From Halosegnis marinus (lineage in GTDB: Archaea; Halobacteriota; Halobacteria; Halobacteriales; Haloarculaceae), in contig NZ_CP119802.1 in NCBI RefSeq assembly GCF_029338355.1, positions 62,001 to 126,000 on the forward strand: a stretch of DNA of 64,000 bases, written 5' to 3'. The notes below the pieces were generated by a model that saw only the letters and a program-made list of their open reading frames with translations, was not told where the DNA came from and ran no database searches. The position numbers and the translations under genes were made by a program. Shown here piece by piece: positions 48,338 to 56,786 of this stretch (the stretch's first letter is position 1; every line of letters begins with the position of its first letter).

Positions 48338-49897
48338 TCATCGAGTCCGGTTCCGTTTTCGCGCCAGCGCGACCGCCGCCAGGGCCGAGAGCGCCGCGGC
48401 CGCCCCGAAGCCGGGCTGGCCGGGCGTCGCCGTCGGCGCGTCGGTCGAGGTCGCCGTCGCGCCGGCGCCCCCCGACACCGAGGTTGCGGTCGGGGTCGGC
48501 GATGTTGCGGTCGGAGACGGCGGCGTCCCGGTCGAAGTGGCCGTCCCCCCAGTCGTCGTTGCCGTTGCCGTCGCCGTAGCTGTCGCCGTCGGGGAGGGCG
48601 TCGCCGTAGCTGTCGCCGTCGGGGAGGGCGTCGCCGTCCGCACCTCGCCGTCGTGGGCGAACAGCGCCGGGTCGTCCGGTATGGGCGGCGGCGACGAGGG
48701 GCCGGTCGCGGCGTCGTACCACGGCTCCACGGGCGCGCCGGCGGCCTCGCTCACGACGTCCACGAGGTCGGCCGTGCCGAACCCGGGGCCGTCGGCGTAC
48801 GTCGGCGCGCCGCCGTCGCGGGCGCGCAGCGTGACGAACACGTCCGAGAGCCGGGCCTCGCCGTCCGAGCGGTTGCGCATCCACGCGTCGAGCGCGGCGG
48901 CGACGTGGCGGCCCTTGCGGTAGTCGGCCGTCTCGGAGGCGTTGGTGAGGTTCCGGAGGTCGGCGTCGCGGTAGCGCGGGTCGTCGCGGACGTTCAGCCG
49001 CTCGCGGAACTCCGCGAACGACAGGTCGCCCGCGTGGTAGGCGTAGTAGTAGCCGTAGTAGTCGGCCGACCCCTCGACGAGCCAGTCGGTCGCGGCGACG
49101 GCGAGGAAGTCCTGCTGGGTGTGGACGTACTCGTGGGCGAGCAGCGTCCTGTCGGTCGCGCGGTCGGCGGCGAGCAGCATCGTCCCGCCGCTGTTGGCGC
49201 GGCCGGCCACGTCGCCGCCGAGTTCGGGGGCGTCGGACGGGCGGAGGTACACGACGATGCGGTCGTCCGTGCGGTCGAAGCCGAAGAACTCGTCTATCGC
49301 CGTCAGCCGGTCGAGGACGGCGCGGTCGCGGGTCCCGTTCGCCGGGACCCCCGCCGGGCCGTCGGTCGGGGGCGTCACGAGCGTCACCGTCGTCCCGTCC
49401 CCGGTCGTCCGGGTCGTCGCCTCGTTCCAGAGGCTCACGCCGAAACCGTGGACGGTCCCGGTTCCCGCGACCTCCACGTGCCGCTCGAAGCCGACCTCGG
49501 GGTTCCGGTAGCGGTAGCCGACGCCGCCCACGAAGTCGGCCTGCTCGACGTAGGCGTACGCCCCGTTCACGAGCGGGTCGCCCGGCGCGTCGGTCGGGAC
49601 CGTGTACTCGATGCTCGGGGCGTCGGTCTCGCCGTCCCACTGGTAGCTCCCGTCGGCCGGGTCGAAGCCGTCCGTCGCGGTCACCTCGACCCACGACGGG
49701 AGGCGCGCGTCGAGTTCCGTGACGCGGTCGGGCATCTCGACGCGCATCGTCACCGAGACGGTCGGCCCGCTCGGGTCGTGGGCGACGGTGTACGTCACGT
49801 CAACCGTGTCCGGGCCGGTCGCGTCCCCGAGCGCGACCCCGGGCGCGACGGCGGCGAGGACGAGGAGGAGCGCGACGAGGCGGACGGCGCTGTCCAT
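48338..49897 (-). CDS. Secreted surface-anchored metallopeptidase-like protein
   Basis: 519 aa. A Sec-type signal peptide (VRLVALLLVLAAVAPGVALG) is followed by a beta-rich domain and a gluzincin-like zinc site, His255-Glu256-xx-His259, with a likely third ligand Glu275 in WLVEGSADYYG. A Thr/Pro/Ser/Ala-rich stalk (about residues 415-490) precedes a C-terminal PGFGAAAALSALAAVALARKRN: a PGF-CTERM-like anchor for archaeosortase processing and S-layer attachment. The stalk DNA holds a 30-bp tandem duplication. Confidence 0.82.
   Translation of the reverse strand: MDSAVRLVALLLVLAAVAPGVALGDATGPDTVDVTYTVAHDPSGPTVSVTMRVEMPDRVTELDARLPSWVEVTATDGFDPADGSYQWDGETDAPSIEYTVPTDAPGDPLVNGAYAYVEQADFVGGVGYRYRNPEVGFERHVEVAGTGTVHGFGVSLWNEATTRTTGDGTTVTLVTPPTDGPAGVPANGTRDRAVLDRLTAIDEFFGFDRTDDRIVVYLRPSDAPELGGDVAGRANSGGTMLLAADRATDRTLLAHEYVHTQQDFLAVAATDWLVEGSADYYGYYYAYHAGDLSFAEFRERLNVRDDPRYRDADLRNLTNASETADYRKGRHVAAALDAWMRNRSDGEARLSDVFVTLRARDGGAPTYADGPGFGTADLVDVVSEAAGAPVEPWYDAATGPSSPPPIPDDPALFAHDGEVRTATPSPTATATATPSPTATATATATATTTGGTATSTGTPPSPTATSPTPTATSVSGGAGATATSTDAPTATPGQPGFGAAAALSALAAVALARKRNRTR
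48571..48630. repeat. Perfect 30-bp tandem repeat, two copies
   Basis: The 30-bp unit at 48571-48600 (TCGCCGTAGC at its start) is repeated exactly at 48601-48630. It encodes a ten-residue block of the surface protein's Thr/Pro stalk. In-frame repeat slippage would lengthen or shorten the stalk by ten residues per unit. Confidence 0.9.
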
Positions 49898-49998
49898 CGG
49901 TGGACACGCGGCGCTCGGCGGACATAAGCTTCCGGCCGGGCGGCGAGCCGCGGGGGGAACCCCGGCCTTTTCGTCGGGTCGCGCCGAACTCCGGCCCG

Positions 49999-51228
49999 AT
50001 GACCGACGCGTTCCTGTCGTTCGACGAACTCCTCGACGCCGTCGGGGAGCGCAGTTTCGCCCGCCCGCCCGCGCTCGTCGCCAACGCCCACGTCACCGGC
50101 CTCGGGGTCGCCCGCGCGCTCGCCGCCCACGACGTGCCCGTCATCGCGCTCGACCGCTCGGGCGACGGGGTCGCGCCCGCCTCCGACGCCGTGGACGTGG
50201 CCGGCCGCGTCACCTACCCGCTCGACGACCCCGACGGCTTCCGCGAGGACGTGGCGGCCGTCGCCGACGCGACGGGCCACGAGCCGGTCGCGTTCGGCTG
50301 TATGGACGAGTGGGCGCTCGCGTTCGCCGAGCAGGAGCCCGAGGGCGTGCGCCTGCCGTTCGCGGACGGCACCCTGGACTCGGTGCTCGACAAGTACGAA
50401 CTGTACCGCCGCGCCGAGGCGCTCGGGGTTCCCTACCCCGAGACGTACTTCCTAGAGGAGACGGACCCGGGCGAGGCCGCCGAGGCGCTCGGCTTCCCGC
50501 TCGTCGTCAAGCCCGCGCGCAAGCGGGAGTTCGAGGAGGCCATCGGCACGAACGTCGTCGAGGTCGCGGACGAGGCGGAGTTCGCGGACGTGCTGGCGGA
50601 GGCCGACGACGCCGGCGTCCGCGTCATGGCCCAGGAGAAGGTGGAGAAGACGGCCGGCGCGGACCGCTCGTACGCCTCCTACGTCCCGCAGGAGGGCGAG
50701 GCGCTCGGCGTCGTCGGCAACGCGCGGGTCCGCTACCCGACGGGCTACGGCACCTCCTGTGTCGTGGACCGCGTCGAGGACCCGACGATCGAGGGGCGCG
50801 CGCGGACGATGCTCGACGACGCGGGCTACTACGGCATCTCGGAGGCGGAGTTCGTCCACGACGCCGAGCGCGACGAGTACGTCCTGCTCGACATCAACAC
50901 CCGGCCGTGGAAGTGGATCGGGATGCCCGTCGCCGCGGGCGTGAACCTCCCGATGGCCGCCTACGCGAACGCCGTCGGCACCGAGACGGTCCACACCGGC
51001 CCCATCGACGCCCGGTGGGTGTTCCTCCCCGACTACCTGCGGCTGAACTTCGAGGACCCGACCTTCGAGGACGTGCTCGCCCCCCGCGAGTGGCACGCGC
51101 TCGTCTCCGGGGAGTTCGAGGGCGGGCCGGGGCTCACGACCGGCGTCTACCGGCCCGCCGACCCCGGGCCGACGTACGCGCTCCTGGAGACGGAGTTCGC
51201 GGACCGCGAGTACTACTGCGCCTGCTGA
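49999..51228 (+). CDS. ATP-grasp carboxylate-amine ligase-like protein
   Basis: 409 aa. The N-terminal preATP-grasp fold (PPALVANAHVTGLGVARALAAHDVPVIALD) is followed by ATP-grasp elements FPLVVKPARKREFEEAIGTNVVEV (ATP-binding lysine) and EAEFVHDAERDEYVLLDINTRPWKW (metal-binding acidic residues). It joins an acid and an amine or thiol in some haloarchaeal small-molecule pathway; substrates unknown. ATG 49999 chosen. The C-terminus ends in YYCAC. Confidence 0.85.
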   Translation: MTDAFLSFDELLDAVGERSFARPPALVANAHVTGLGVARALAAHDVPVIALDRSGDGVAPASDAVDVAGRVTYPLDDPDGFREDVAAVADATGHEPVAFGCMDEWALAFAEQEPEGVRLPFADGTLDSVLDKYELYRRAEALGVPYPETYFLEETDPGEAAEALGFPLVVKPARKREFEEAIGTNVVEVADEAEFADVLAEADDAGVRVMAQEKVEKTAGADRSYASYVPQEGEALGVVGNARVRYPTGYGTSCVVDRVEDPTIEGRARTMLDDAGYYGISEAEFVHDAERDEYVLLDINTRPWKWIGMPVAAGVNLPMAAYANAVGTETVHTGPIDARWVFLPDYLRLNFEDPTFEDVLAPREWHALVSGEFEGGPGLTTGVYRPADPGPTYALLETEFADREYYCAC

Positions 51229-51294
51229 CCGAGAAGGCCCGCACGCCTCGCCGCTACCGGACCCCCTTACCCGCGAGGCGGCGCAGTGGGCGGT

Positions 51295-52641
51295 ATGGAC
51301 CGGATGCGCCTGAACCTCTTCACGATGAACGCGGTCACCCACGTCTCCCCGGGCGCGTGGCGCTACCCCGGCGACCGCGCCGCCGACTACACGGACCGCG
51401 AGTACTGGACCGAGGTCGCCCGCACCGCCGAGCGCGGCGGCTTCGACGCGGTGTTCTTCGCCGACGTGCGCGGTATCTACGACGTGTACGACGGCGAGCG
51501 CGAGACGGCCATCGAGCGGGCCGTCCAGACCCCGTCGAACGACCCGCGGTTCCTGATTCCCGCGATGGCCGAGGTCACCGACGACCTGGGCTTCGCCGTC
51601 ACGCGCTCGACCACGTACAACCACCCGTACGAACTCGCCCGCGAGTTCTCGACGCTCGATCACCTCACCGACGGCCGGGTCGCGTTCAACATCGTCACCT
51701 CCTACCTCGAATCCGCGGCGCGCAACCTCGGCGTCGGCGAACGGCTGGACCACGACGACCGCTACGACCGCGCCGCGGAGTTCATGGAGGTCTGCTACGC
51801 GCTGTGGGAGGACTCGTGGGACGACGACGCCGTGAAGCGCGACCGCGAGGCGGGCGTGTTCACCGACCCGAACGGCGTTCACACCATCGACCACGACGGC
51901 GAGTGGTTCTCCGTCGCCGGGCCGCACGGGGCCGAGCCGTCGCCCCAGCGGACCCCGTTCCTGTATCAGGCCGGCTCCTCGGACCGCGGCCGGGAGTTCG
52001 CCGCGCACAACGCCGAGGCCGTGTTCTGCTCGTACCCGACGAAGGAGGGCGTGCGCGGCTACGTCGAGGACATGCGCGAGCGCGCCGCCGACCACGGCCG
52101 CGACCCCGACTCGCTCGGGTTCTACCCCGGCGTCGTCCCCGTCGTCGGGGAGACCGAGGAACTCGCGGCCGCGAAACACGAGAGCTACCGCGAGAACGTG
52201 GACGTGGAGGCGACGCTCGCGCTGCTGTCGGGCTTCATGGACATGGACCTCTCCGAACTCGACCCCGACCAGCCGCTCGAACACATCGAGACGGAGGCGA
52301 TTCAGGGCGCGGTGAACGCCTTCACGAGCGCCGACCCGGACCGCGAGTGGACCGTCCGCGAGGTCGCACAGTTCGCCGGCCTCGGCTCCACCTCGCCGGT
52401 CGTCGTCGGAACCCCGGAGGCGGTGGCCGACGAACTGGAGGCGTGGTACCGCGACCTGCCCATCGCGGGCTTCAACGTGAAGGAGGTGACGCGCCCCGAC
52501 TCGCTCGTCGACTTCGTCGACCTCGTCGTCCCCGAACTCCGCGAGCGCGGCCTCGTGGCCGACGCCGACGCCGACACGCTCCGCGAGCGCGCCGGCGGCG
52601 AGGGGCCCCGCCTGCCGAACGACCACCCGGCGCGCCGGTAG
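51295..52641 (+). CDS. LLM-class flavin-dependent monooxygenase (NtaA/SnaA/DszA family)
   Basis: 448 aa, TIM-barrel luciferase-like monooxygenase with RMRLNLFTMNAVTHVSPGAWRYPGD at the start, GGFDAVFFADVRGIYDVYDG, VTRSTTYNHPYELAREFSTLDHLTDGRVAFNIVTSYLESAARNLG and FLYQAGSSDRGREFAAHNAEAVFCSYPTKE, matching the nitrilotriacetate/dibenzothiophene-sulfone monooxygenase group. It needs FMNH2 from a separate reductase, which is not visible nearby. ATG 51295 is preferred over GTG 51286. Confidence 0.9.
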   Translation: MDRMRLNLFTMNAVTHVSPGAWRYPGDRAADYTDREYWTEVARTAERGGFDAVFFADVRGIYDVYDGERETAIERAVQTPSNDPRFLIPAMAEVTDDLGFAVTRSTTYNHPYELAREFSTLDHLTDGRVAFNIVTSYLESAARNLGVGERLDHDDRYDRAAEFMEVCYALWEDSWDDDAVKRDREAGVFTDPNGVHTIDHDGEWFSVAGPHGAEPSPQRTPFLYQAGSSDRGREFAAHNAEAVFCSYPTKEGVRGYVEDMRERAADHGRDPDSLGFYPGVVPVVGETEELAAAKHESYRENVDVEATLALLSGFMDMDLSELDPDQPLEHIETEAIQGAVNAFTSADPDREWTVREVAQFAGLGSTSPVVVGTPEAVADELEAWYRDLPIAGFNVKEVTRPDSLVDFVDLVVPELRERGLVADADADTLRERAGGEGPRLPNDHPARR

Positions 52642-52701
52642 GCGATTTCGCGAGGGGAACGGCCCGTCGGCTCTTTCGCGACCCGCGACGCGACGCCGCC
52701 G

Positions 52702-53448
52702 TCACTCGTCCAGCACGACCGGGACGCCGCGCCCGGCCACGTCCGCGACGAACGCCTCGGCATCGGCCTCCAGCGCCTCGAACGTGTCGTAGTGGACCGG
52801 GAGCACGAGGCTCGCCTCCACCGCCTCGGCGAGGTCGGCCGCCGCCTCCCGGCCCATCGTGAACGCCCCGCCGATGGGCGGACAGAACAGCGAGACGTCG
52901 AGCTCGGCGTGGCCGTCGAGCACGTCGGAGTCCCCGGGCCAGAAGGCGGTCACGTCGCGGCCCCAGACGCTCGGGAGCGTGAGGTGGAAGCCGCAGCCGC
53001 GCCCCTCGGGGTGGACCGGCGAGCCGTCCTCGCGGGTGTGCGGGCCGTCGGGGTCGTTGTACGCGGGGACGGTGCGGACGAAGACCTCGCCGGGGCGCGG
53101 CCCGTCGTCGCGCGCGCCGGTCGGGGTCCCGACCGCGATGTCGGCCTCGGCGTCGACCCGGACCACGTCGTAGGGGAGGTCGGCCGGCCGCTCGACGTCG
53201 CGGTCGATGCGGTTCGTGTCGATACCCTCGAAGAGGACGACGGTGGCGTCGTCGCGCGCGACCCGGCGGATGCCGTCGCTGTCGTAGTGGTGGTCGTGGG
53301 TGACGCAGACCACGTCGCCGTCCCGCGGTTCGATACCGTCGAGAACGCCGTAGCGGCCGGGGTCGCAGTAGACGACCACGTCGTCGCCGGCCAGCCGTAT
53401 CGTGGCGTAGCCGAGCCAGTGGACCGTCGTGCCGTCGTGGTGGACCAT
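52702..53448 (-). CDS. MBL-fold metallo-hydrolase (UlaG-like)
   Basis: 248 aa. WLGYATIRLAGDDVVVYCDPGRYG at the start and the metal motif VTHDHHYDSDG (HxHxxD) suggest the UlaG/UPF0173-like MBL branch. Further ligands: Asp in WPGDSDVLDGH and His in VLPVHYDTFEAL. It is a metal-dependent hydrolase of unknown substrate. ATG 53448 chosen; the longer frame would cross the promoter of the divergent gene. Confidence 0.82.
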   Translation of the reverse strand: MVHHDGTTVHWLGYATIRLAGDDVVVYCDPGRYGVLDGIEPRDGDVVCVTHDHHYDSDGIRRVARDDATVVLFEGIDTNRIDRDVERPADLPYDVVRVDAEADIAVGTPTGARDDGPRPGEVFVRTVPAYNDPDGPHTREDGSPVHPEGRGCGFHLTLPSVWGRDVTAFWPGDSDVLDGHAELDVSLFCPPIGGAFTMGREAAADLAEAVEASLVLPVHYDTFEALEADAEAFVADVAGRGVPVVLDE

Positions 53449-53559
53449 GCGGGCGCTACCGGGGCCGCGCCGAAACCGCTTTCGCCCGGCGCTTTTCACC
53501 GCGTGAGAACGCGAATCCGGGTTTATGTCGGTGGCTTCGGAAGCGTGAACCGAGCAGGG

Positions 53560-53805
53560 ATGGTCTCCGACGACGAACTCGCGCGCCGCATCGACGCCTT
53601 CGAGGAGGGCGAGTCCGGCCCCCCCGACGACCTCGAAGCCCGCGTCGACCGGCTGGAACGGGACGCCCGCGACGTCCACGACGAACTCGCCCGGCGCGTC
53701 GAGCGCGCGGAGCGCGAACGCGTCACGACCGACGAGTTCGAGACGGTGCTCGACCGGCTGGACGGCATCGAGTCGCGGCTCGATCGGCTCGAATCGGAGC
53801 TATAG
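53560..53805 (+). CDS. Small acidic coiled-coil protein
   Basis: 81 aa, almost entirely helical: heptad-like repeats DLEARVDRLERDARDVHDELARRVERAERE and FETVLDRLDGIESRLDRLESEL predict a coiled coil. No signal or membrane segment. A GTG at 53545 is an alternative start closer to the TATA-like TTTATG at 53522. Convergent with the GT87-like gene, overlapping by 6 bp. Confidence 0.6.
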   Translation: MVSDDELARRIDAFEEGESGPPDDLEARVDRLERDARDVHDELARRVERAERERVTTDEFETVLDRLDGIESRLDRLESEL

Positions 53806-55020
53806 GTCCCGCAGTATCCGGTAGCCGCAGAGCCAGAAGGCCGCGGCGAGCGCGACCGTGGCGGGCTGGACGACGAGGAGCCGTTCGACCGCACCCCACG
53901 GGAGCGCGGGCGCGCCGTTCGGCCCGAACCGGACGACGAGCCGCGACAGCGGGACGCTGCCGTGTACCCCCACGAGCGCCAGCGCCGGCAGCCACGGGAC
54001 GCCGCCCTCACGCGCCTCCAGCGCGAGCGCGACGAGGAGGCCGGGGAGCGCGAGGACGAGCGTGAGCGTGTTCGCCGTCGGGGCGACGAGCGGGACGGCG
54101 AGCGAGCCGAGGGCGACCGCCCGGGCGTCGGCACCGACGCGGGCCGCCACGAGCGAGAGGCCGAGCGCGGCCCCGAGGTGGACGCCCCGGAGCGCGTCCG
54201 CCGCCGGCACCCGGTAGAAGGGCCGGAAGTGGAGCGGGAGGGCGGTCGGGTCGCCGGCCGGTCCCCACCCCTTGCCGGCGAGGAGGACGGCGAGGTAGGT
54301 TCGGTGGGTCGCCGGCCCGAAGGCGGCGACGGAGACGACCGCGAGCGCGAGCAGGGCGAGGGCGCCGCCGAGGAGCCGGCGACGGTCCCCGAGCAGGCCG
54401 GCGAGCGCGGGCGCGGCGAACGGCTTGGGAACGACGCCGAGGACGGCCGCGGCCCCGCCGAGGTACGGGCGGTCGGGGCCCTCCGGCGCGACTGTGACCG
54501 CCGCGGAGAGACAGAACAGCCCCGCCATCGCGCCCGAGACGTTACCGATGCGCGCGAGGAAGAGGACCGGCTGGAAGCCGACGAGCGCGACGAAGGCGAG
54601 GAGGGCTTCGCCCCGCGTCGGCGCGAGGCCGAACGAGCGAGCAAGCGCGAGTACCGACACCCACAGGAACGCCAGCTGGGCGGCGACCCACGCCGCGCGG
54701 GCCGGGAGGGACGGCAGGGTCGCCAGCGCGGCGAACGGCGCGACGACGACCGGCGGGTAGAGGAACGCCGTCGCGCGGGGCCGGGGAACGACGTGGACGA
54801 GCGGGCCGTCGGCGTATAGTGGATAGCCGGCGAGGACGCGCCGACCCGCGAGGTAGTACGCCTTGAAATCGACGCCGCCGAAGCGGAGCGGCCCGCCGCC
54901 GAACTGGACGAGCGGGACGGCGAGCGCGGTGAGACAGAGGACTGCGACGAGGGACAGCAGGAGGAGACGGGTGCGGTCGCCGGCATCGGCGAGCGCGCGG
55001 GCGGCGGAGGGGCGGGACAC
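53800..55020 (-). CDS. GT87-like (DUF2029) multi-pass membrane glycosyltransferase
   Basis: A 406-aa membrane protein with about ten hydrophobic segments and the loop GGVDFKAYYLAGRRVLAGYPLYADGPLV near the N-terminus, whose acidic residue matches the catalytic Asp of polyprenyl-phosphate-mannose-dependent GT87 enzymes. RATAFLYPPVVVAPFAAL follows, as in that family. It probably transfers a sugar from a lipid carrier on the outer face. It starts at GTG 55020. Confidence 0.75.
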   Translation of the reverse strand: MSRPSAARALADAGDRTRLLLLSLVAVLCLTALAVPLVQFGGGPLRFGGVDFKAYYLAGRRVLAGYPLYADGPLVHVVPRPRATAFLYPPVVVAPFAALATLPSLPARAAWVAAQLAFLWVSVLALARSFGLAPTRGEALLAFVALVGFQPVLFLARIGNVSGAMAGLFCLSAAVTVAPEGPDRPYLGGAAAVLGVVPKPFAAPALAGLLGDRRRLLGGALALLALAVVSVAAFGPATHRTYLAVLLAGKGWGPAGDPTALPLHFRPFYRVPAADALRGVHLGAALGLSLVAARVGADARAVALGSLAVPLVAPTANTLTLVLALPGLLVALALEAREGGVPWLPALALVGVHGSVPLSRLVVRFGPNGAPALPWGAVERLLVVQPATVALAAAFWLCGYRILRDL

Positions 55021-55059
55021 GGCCGCTCGTTCGACGTGGGCGGCCGTAAGCGCGTGGCC

Positions 55060-55794
55060 TTACAGGACCTCGTCGAAGTCCTTGTGGCCCTCGATGTCCA
55101 CGCCGGCGTCCGTGATCTCGGCGAGGAAGACGCCGTTACCGGAGCCGGTGTCGCGCTCGACCGCGGACTTGATGCCGCGCGCGGCGACGGTGCGCGCCTC
55201 GTCGATGGAGAGGTCGTCGGTGTACTCCTGTTCGAGCACGCCGTACGCCATCTGCATCCCCGACCCGGTGACGGTGTAGTCGTCGCGCATGACGCCGCCC
55301 GCGGGGTCGAGCGAGAACACGTGGCCGCCCTCGGAATCGACGCCGCCGAGGATGGGCGACACCATGAAGAAGGGACCGCCGCGCAGGAAGTTGCCGCACA
55401 GCGTCGAGAGCGCCTGCATGCTCATGTTCTCGCCGCGGCGCGCCTCGTAGAGGTTCGCCTCGGCGCGGATGGTCTGGATGAACGACTGCGCGCCGCCGAC
55501 CGAGCCGGCCATCGTCAGCGCCGCCGTCGGGTGGACCTGCTCGACCTTCTGGACGTCCTTGTTGGAGACGAACCGGCCGCCGAGCGAGGCGCGCATGTCC
55601 GTCGCCATCACGACGCCGTCCGGGGTCGTGAGGCCGATGGTCGTCGTTCCGGTCTTGTTGACGTTGTCGAGGTCGGCCTCGCTCACGTCGCTCTCCGGCA
55701 GGTCGCCGACCTGCGGGGCGTACGGGTCGAAGTCAGGTTCGAGGTCCGGCCGCTCGTTCGGGGCGGGGTCGATGGAGAACTCCTCGTTACGCAT
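55060..55794 (-). CDS. psmB: Proteasome beta subunit
   Basis: 244 aa. An acidic ~49-residue propeptide ends at KTG, after which the mature subunit starts with catalytic Thr50 (TTTIGLTTPDGVV). RASLGGRFVSNKDVQKVEQVHPTAALTMAGSVGGAQSF and the C-terminal SAVERDTGSGNGVFLAEIT are conserved. It forms the proteolytic rings of the 20S proteasome. ATG 55794 fits a TATA-like element 27 nt upstream; the longer ATG 55821 falls inside that element. Confidence 0.95.
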   Translation of the reverse strand: MRNEEFSIDPAPNERPDLEPDFDPYAPQVGDLPESDVSEADLDNVNKTGTTTIGLTTPDGVVMATDMRASLGGRFVSNKDVQKVEQVHPTAALTMAGSVGGAQSFIQTIRAEANLYEARRGENMSMQALSTLCGNFLRGGPFFMVSPILGGVDSEGGHVFSLDPAGGVMRDDYTVTGSGMQMAYGVLEQEYTDDLSIDEARTVAARGIKSAVERDTGSGNGVFLAEITDAGVDIEGHKDFDEVL

Positions 55795-55818
55795 TGGCGT
55801 CGTTTCGCCGTCGCCGTT

Positions 55819-55824
55819 CATAAA
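55819..55824 (-). promoter_or_regulatory. TATA-like element of psmB
   Basis: The minus strand reads TTTATG, centred 27 nt from ATG 55794. It contains the ATG at 55821 that would otherwise look like an upstream start, which favours the shorter protein. Confidence 0.45.
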
Positions 55825-55853
55825 GGACACCCTTCCGCGGGCGTTCGCCGGGA

Positions 55854-56015
55854 CTACTCGTCGAGCCGGTCGCCCAGCCGCTCGACGACGCGCCCGTACG
55901 GGACGGGGACGCCGAGCCGGCGCGCGAGCAGGGCGACGGGCATGAACAGCACGCCGAGCAGCACGGTCAGTTGGTACGTGGCGAACAGCATTCCGCGGGT
56001 GGCACGGGTGGTCAT
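55854..56015 (-). CDS. Small membrane protein
   Basis: 53 aa: a short basic start (MTTRATRG), one long hydrophobic segment FATYQLTVLLGVLFMPVALLA, and a basic/acidic tail RRLGVPVPYGRVVERLGDRLDE. TATATA on the complementary strand at 56044-56049 lies at promoter distance and supports ATG 56015 over longer frames. Function unknown. Confidence 0.6.
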   Translation of the reverse strand: MTTRATRGMLFATYQLTVLLGVLFMPVALLARRLGVPVPYGRVVERLGDRLDE

Positions 56016-56383
56016 CGCTTCTGTCGCCGCGATGCGAGGGTGGTATATAGCTCTTGTCGCCCGCTCGCGGCGAGCGACCCCGACACACACCGCCGCAGTC
56101 GTGCGGTTCAATCGAGCTTGTGTTCGTCCCCAATCGTACCGTTCTCTCGTCTGTCCTGTCGGTCACCTGCCGCGAGGTGTCGCCGCTCGTCGCCGTAAGT
56201 TATGGGCCGCTTTTCGCGAACGTCCGCGGCGGGGTCGCGTGTCGCTCGCTCATGTGCGACCGTCCGACGAGCGGTCGCTCCTGTTCGCGTGTCGCGTACG
56301 CTCCCGCTCACCCTTCCGTGGTCTCGCTTCGCTCGGCAACGTCAATCCCACAGCGTCAAGTCCGACCGTCCACTGGTCCGGGT
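56016..56383. other. Gene-free stretch between a small membrane protein and DUF555
   Basis: These 368 bp hold the TATATA promoter element of the small membrane protein (56044-56049). A second AT-rich spot TAAGTTATG near 56193 has no convincing gene behind it; the 61-aa frame starting there is basic and Ser/Arg-rich, unlike local proteins. The tract contains many TCGC/CGCTC words and could encode an ncRNA, but no tRNA or known RNA fold is recognisable. Confidence 0.5.
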
Positions 56384-56743
56384 ATGAGCGACTATCTGGT
56401 GGCGATGGAGGCCGCGTGGTTGGTTCGCGACGTCGAGGAGGTGGACGACGCCATCGGCGTCGCCGTGAGCGAGGCGGGCAAGCGCCTCAACCAACAGGAC
56501 ATGGACTACGTCGAGGTGGGCGTCGGCGCGACCCCGTGTCCGGCCTGCGGCGAGCCGTTCGACTCCGTCTTCGTCGCCGCCGACACCGCCCTCGTCGGCC
56601 TGATGATGGAGATGAAGGTGTTCAACGTCGAGAGCGTCCAGCACGCCCAGCGCGTGGCGAAGAAGGAGATCGGCGGCGCCCTGCGCGACGTGCCGCTGAA
56701 GGTCATCGACACCGCGGAGATGGCCTCGGACGACGACGAGTAG
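56384..56743 (+). CDS. UPF0212/DUF555 protein
   Basis: 119 aa. Conserved start MSDYLVAMEAAWLVRDVEEVDDAIGVAVSEAGKRLN, central CPACGEPFDSVFVAADTALVG with a Cys-x-x-Cys zinc site, and C-terminal EIGGALRDVPLKVI. This archaeal family is widely conserved and of unknown function. It precedes the HTH-CBS regulator by 43 bp on the same strand. Confidence 0.88.
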   Translation: MSDYLVAMEAAWLVRDVEEVDDAIGVAVSEAGKRLNQQDMDYVEVGVGATPCPACGEPFDSVFVAADTALVGLMMEMKVFNVESVQHAQRVAKKEIGGALRDVPLKVIDTAEMASDDDE

Positions 56744-56756
56744 GGATTACCGACGG

Positions 56757-56781
56757 TTTTACGGATAACCAGTAGTTATCC
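56757..56781. promoter_or_regulatory. Promoter and perfect palindromic operator of the HTH-CBS gene
   Basis: A TATA-like TTTTAC at 56757-56762 lies about 28 nt before the ATG. Between it and the start codon, GGATAAC-N5-GTTATCC (56763-56781) is a perfect 7+7 inverted repeat. Its place between TATA and transcription start suits a repressor site, most likely autoregulation by the XRE-type regulator encoded directly downstream. Confidence 0.7.
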
Positions 56782-56786
56782 AACGT

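Noticed and set aside
48541-48630. Tandem repeats in the metallopeptidase gene as a CRISPR or minisatellite locus outside genes
   Set aside because: The two 30-bp copies are in frame and translate into a regular Thr/Pro stalk.
55795-55821. Longer proteasome beta start at ATG 55821
   Set aside because: That ATG lies within the likely TATA element; the ATG at 55794 fits a leaderless transcript and gives a normal propeptide length.
56202-56387. 61-residue frame in the gap before DUF555
   Set aside because: Basic and Ser/Arg-rich, unlike haloarchaeal proteins, without a positioned promoter or family match.
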